Below are positions 5,484 through 6,161 of a DNA stretch of 6,161 nucleotides, in pieces. The stretch is from contig CANHLV010000122.1 of the NCBI GenBank assembly GCA_947461495.1, positions 1 to 6,161 of the forward strand, written 5' to 3'. Within the stretch, counting starts at the first letter, position 1. Every line of letters starts with the position of its first letter. The stretch is from Chitinophagaceae bacterium (GTDB lineage: Bacteria > Bacteroidota > Bacteroidia > Chitinophagales > Chitinophagaceae). Position numbers and translations under genes: made by a program. The notes under the pieces are model-generated. The model saw nothing but the letters and a program-made list of their open reading frames with translations. It had not been told where the DNA came from and searched no databases.

Positions 5484-6161
5484 ATGAAACTATTGATTGC
5501 CTTTTTTAAATTAATCCGTTGGCCTAATCTGTTTTTCATCGCGCTCACTCAATTTCTTTTTTATCATTGTATAGTGTTAAGCGGCACATCCTCAAGATTC
5601 AATTTTATAAATTTTCATACTAATTTTTACTTACTGATTCTGACTTCTGTTTTGATTGCCGCTGCCGGTTATATTATCAATGATTATTTTGATTTACAAA
5701 TTGACAATGTAAACAAACCCGATAAAGTGCTTGTAGATACCATCATCAAAAGAAGATGGGCCATCATGTGGCATTGGATTTTATCCGCAACAGGGATTTT
5801 ATTAAGTGCTTATATCAGCATTAAAGTTTCTCAATGGTCTATTCTAATATTCAATGCTGTTTGTGTCATCGCGCTTTGGTTGTATTCTACCCATTTCAAG
5901 AAAAAATTATTGATAGGAAATATTTTGATTTCTTTATTAACTGCCTGGACAATCATCGTAATTTATCTTTTTTCAGGGGCCAGTTTATTTGACTTTCATG
6001 GATGGCAAATAGAACAATTGCCATTTGATGTAAAAAGACTTTATAAATTAACGATGCTCTATGCCGGATTTGCATTCATCATTACATTAATTAGAGAAGT
6101 TGTAAAAGATATTGAAGACATGCAAGGTGATTTACAATTTGGATGTAAAACCATGCCTATA
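5484..6161 (+). CDS. UbiA-family prenyltransferase, C-terminus cut by window edge
   Basis: The frame is open from ATG 5484 to the right edge, 226 residues. It is a polytopic inner-membrane protein with hydrophobic segments near 15-33, 47-66, 93-113, 118-136, 142-163 and 190-203. The first aspartate-rich motif is NDYFDLQID (66-74: N66, D67, D70, D74) and the second is DIEDMQGD (209-216: D209, D212, D216). Both bind Mg-diphosphate of the prenyl donor in UbiA enzymes. The segment LYSTHFKKKLLIGN (133-146) is also typical. Bacteroidota relatives are commonly annotated as geranylgeranylglycerol-phosphate geranylgeranyltransferase, but acceptor specificity cannot be read from sequence; quinone or other lipid prenylation is possible. 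Family members are about 280-300 residues, so about 60-75 are missing. It lies 21 bases after the KdsC-like gene in the same direction. Confidence 0.9.
   Translation, partial: MKLLIAFFKLIRWPNLFFIALTQFLFYHCIVLSGTSSRFNFINFHTNFYLLILTSVLIAAAGYIINDYFDLQIDNVNKPDKVLVDTIIKRRWAIMWHWILSATGILLSAYISIKVSQWSILIFNAVCVIALWLYSTHFKKKLLIGNILISLLTAWTIIVIYLFSGASLFDFHGWQIEQLPFDVKRLYKLTMLYAGFAFIITLIREVVKDIEDMQGDLQFGCKTMPI

Overview
The window looks like chromosomal DNA from a member of the Bacteroidota, probably near Chitinophagaceae. It is AT-rich, start codons lack clear Shine-Dalgarno sequences, and there are Bacteroidota-type promoter boxes (TAnnTTTG). One lipoprotein carries a C-K-D-D start typical of the phylum, and topA, DUF2520, KdsC-like and UbiA-family proteins all have the Bacteroidota style. 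The genus is inferred, not shown.

Layout, left to right: (1) 1-2129, minus strand: topA (DNA topoisomerase I), with its C-terminal end beyond the left edge. (2) 2130-2522: a 393-base AT-rich divergent intergenic region holding a candidate topA promoter and two clear inverted repeats. (3) 2523-3278, plus strand: a Rossmann/DUF2520 protein. (4) 3275-3919, minus strand: a GyrI-like domain lipoprotein that converges on the previous gene so closely that the two stop codons overlap. (5) 3920-4160: a divergent intergenic region with candidate promoters in both directions and a possible 22-codon micro-ORF. (6) 4161-4746, plus strand: a [2Fe-2S] ferredoxin (fdx) followed by iscX. (7) 4747-4934: a repeat-built spacer with a perfect palindrome, two facing arrays of a 9-base unit and a 7-base tandem array. 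(8) 4935-6161, plus strand: a KdsC-like HAD phosphatase, then a UbiA-family prenyltransferase cut by the right edge.

How the genes relate: fdx and iscX form the Fe-S biogenesis pair found at the 3' end of the classical isc operon, here without iscSUA or hscBA in view. DUF2520, the HAD phosphatase and the UbiA protein are, from memory, often clustered in Bacteroidota; here the first is separated from the other two by the lipoprotein/fdx/iscX block. The GyrI-like lipoprotein probably acts outside the cytoplasm and has no evident functional partner here.

No mobile element, CRISPR array, tRNA or rRNA was seen. The genes are ordinary families. The least explained signals are the repeat mosaic at 4750-4925, the nearly G-free 94 bases spanning the KdsC-like start codon, and the structured region between topA and the DUF2520 gene.
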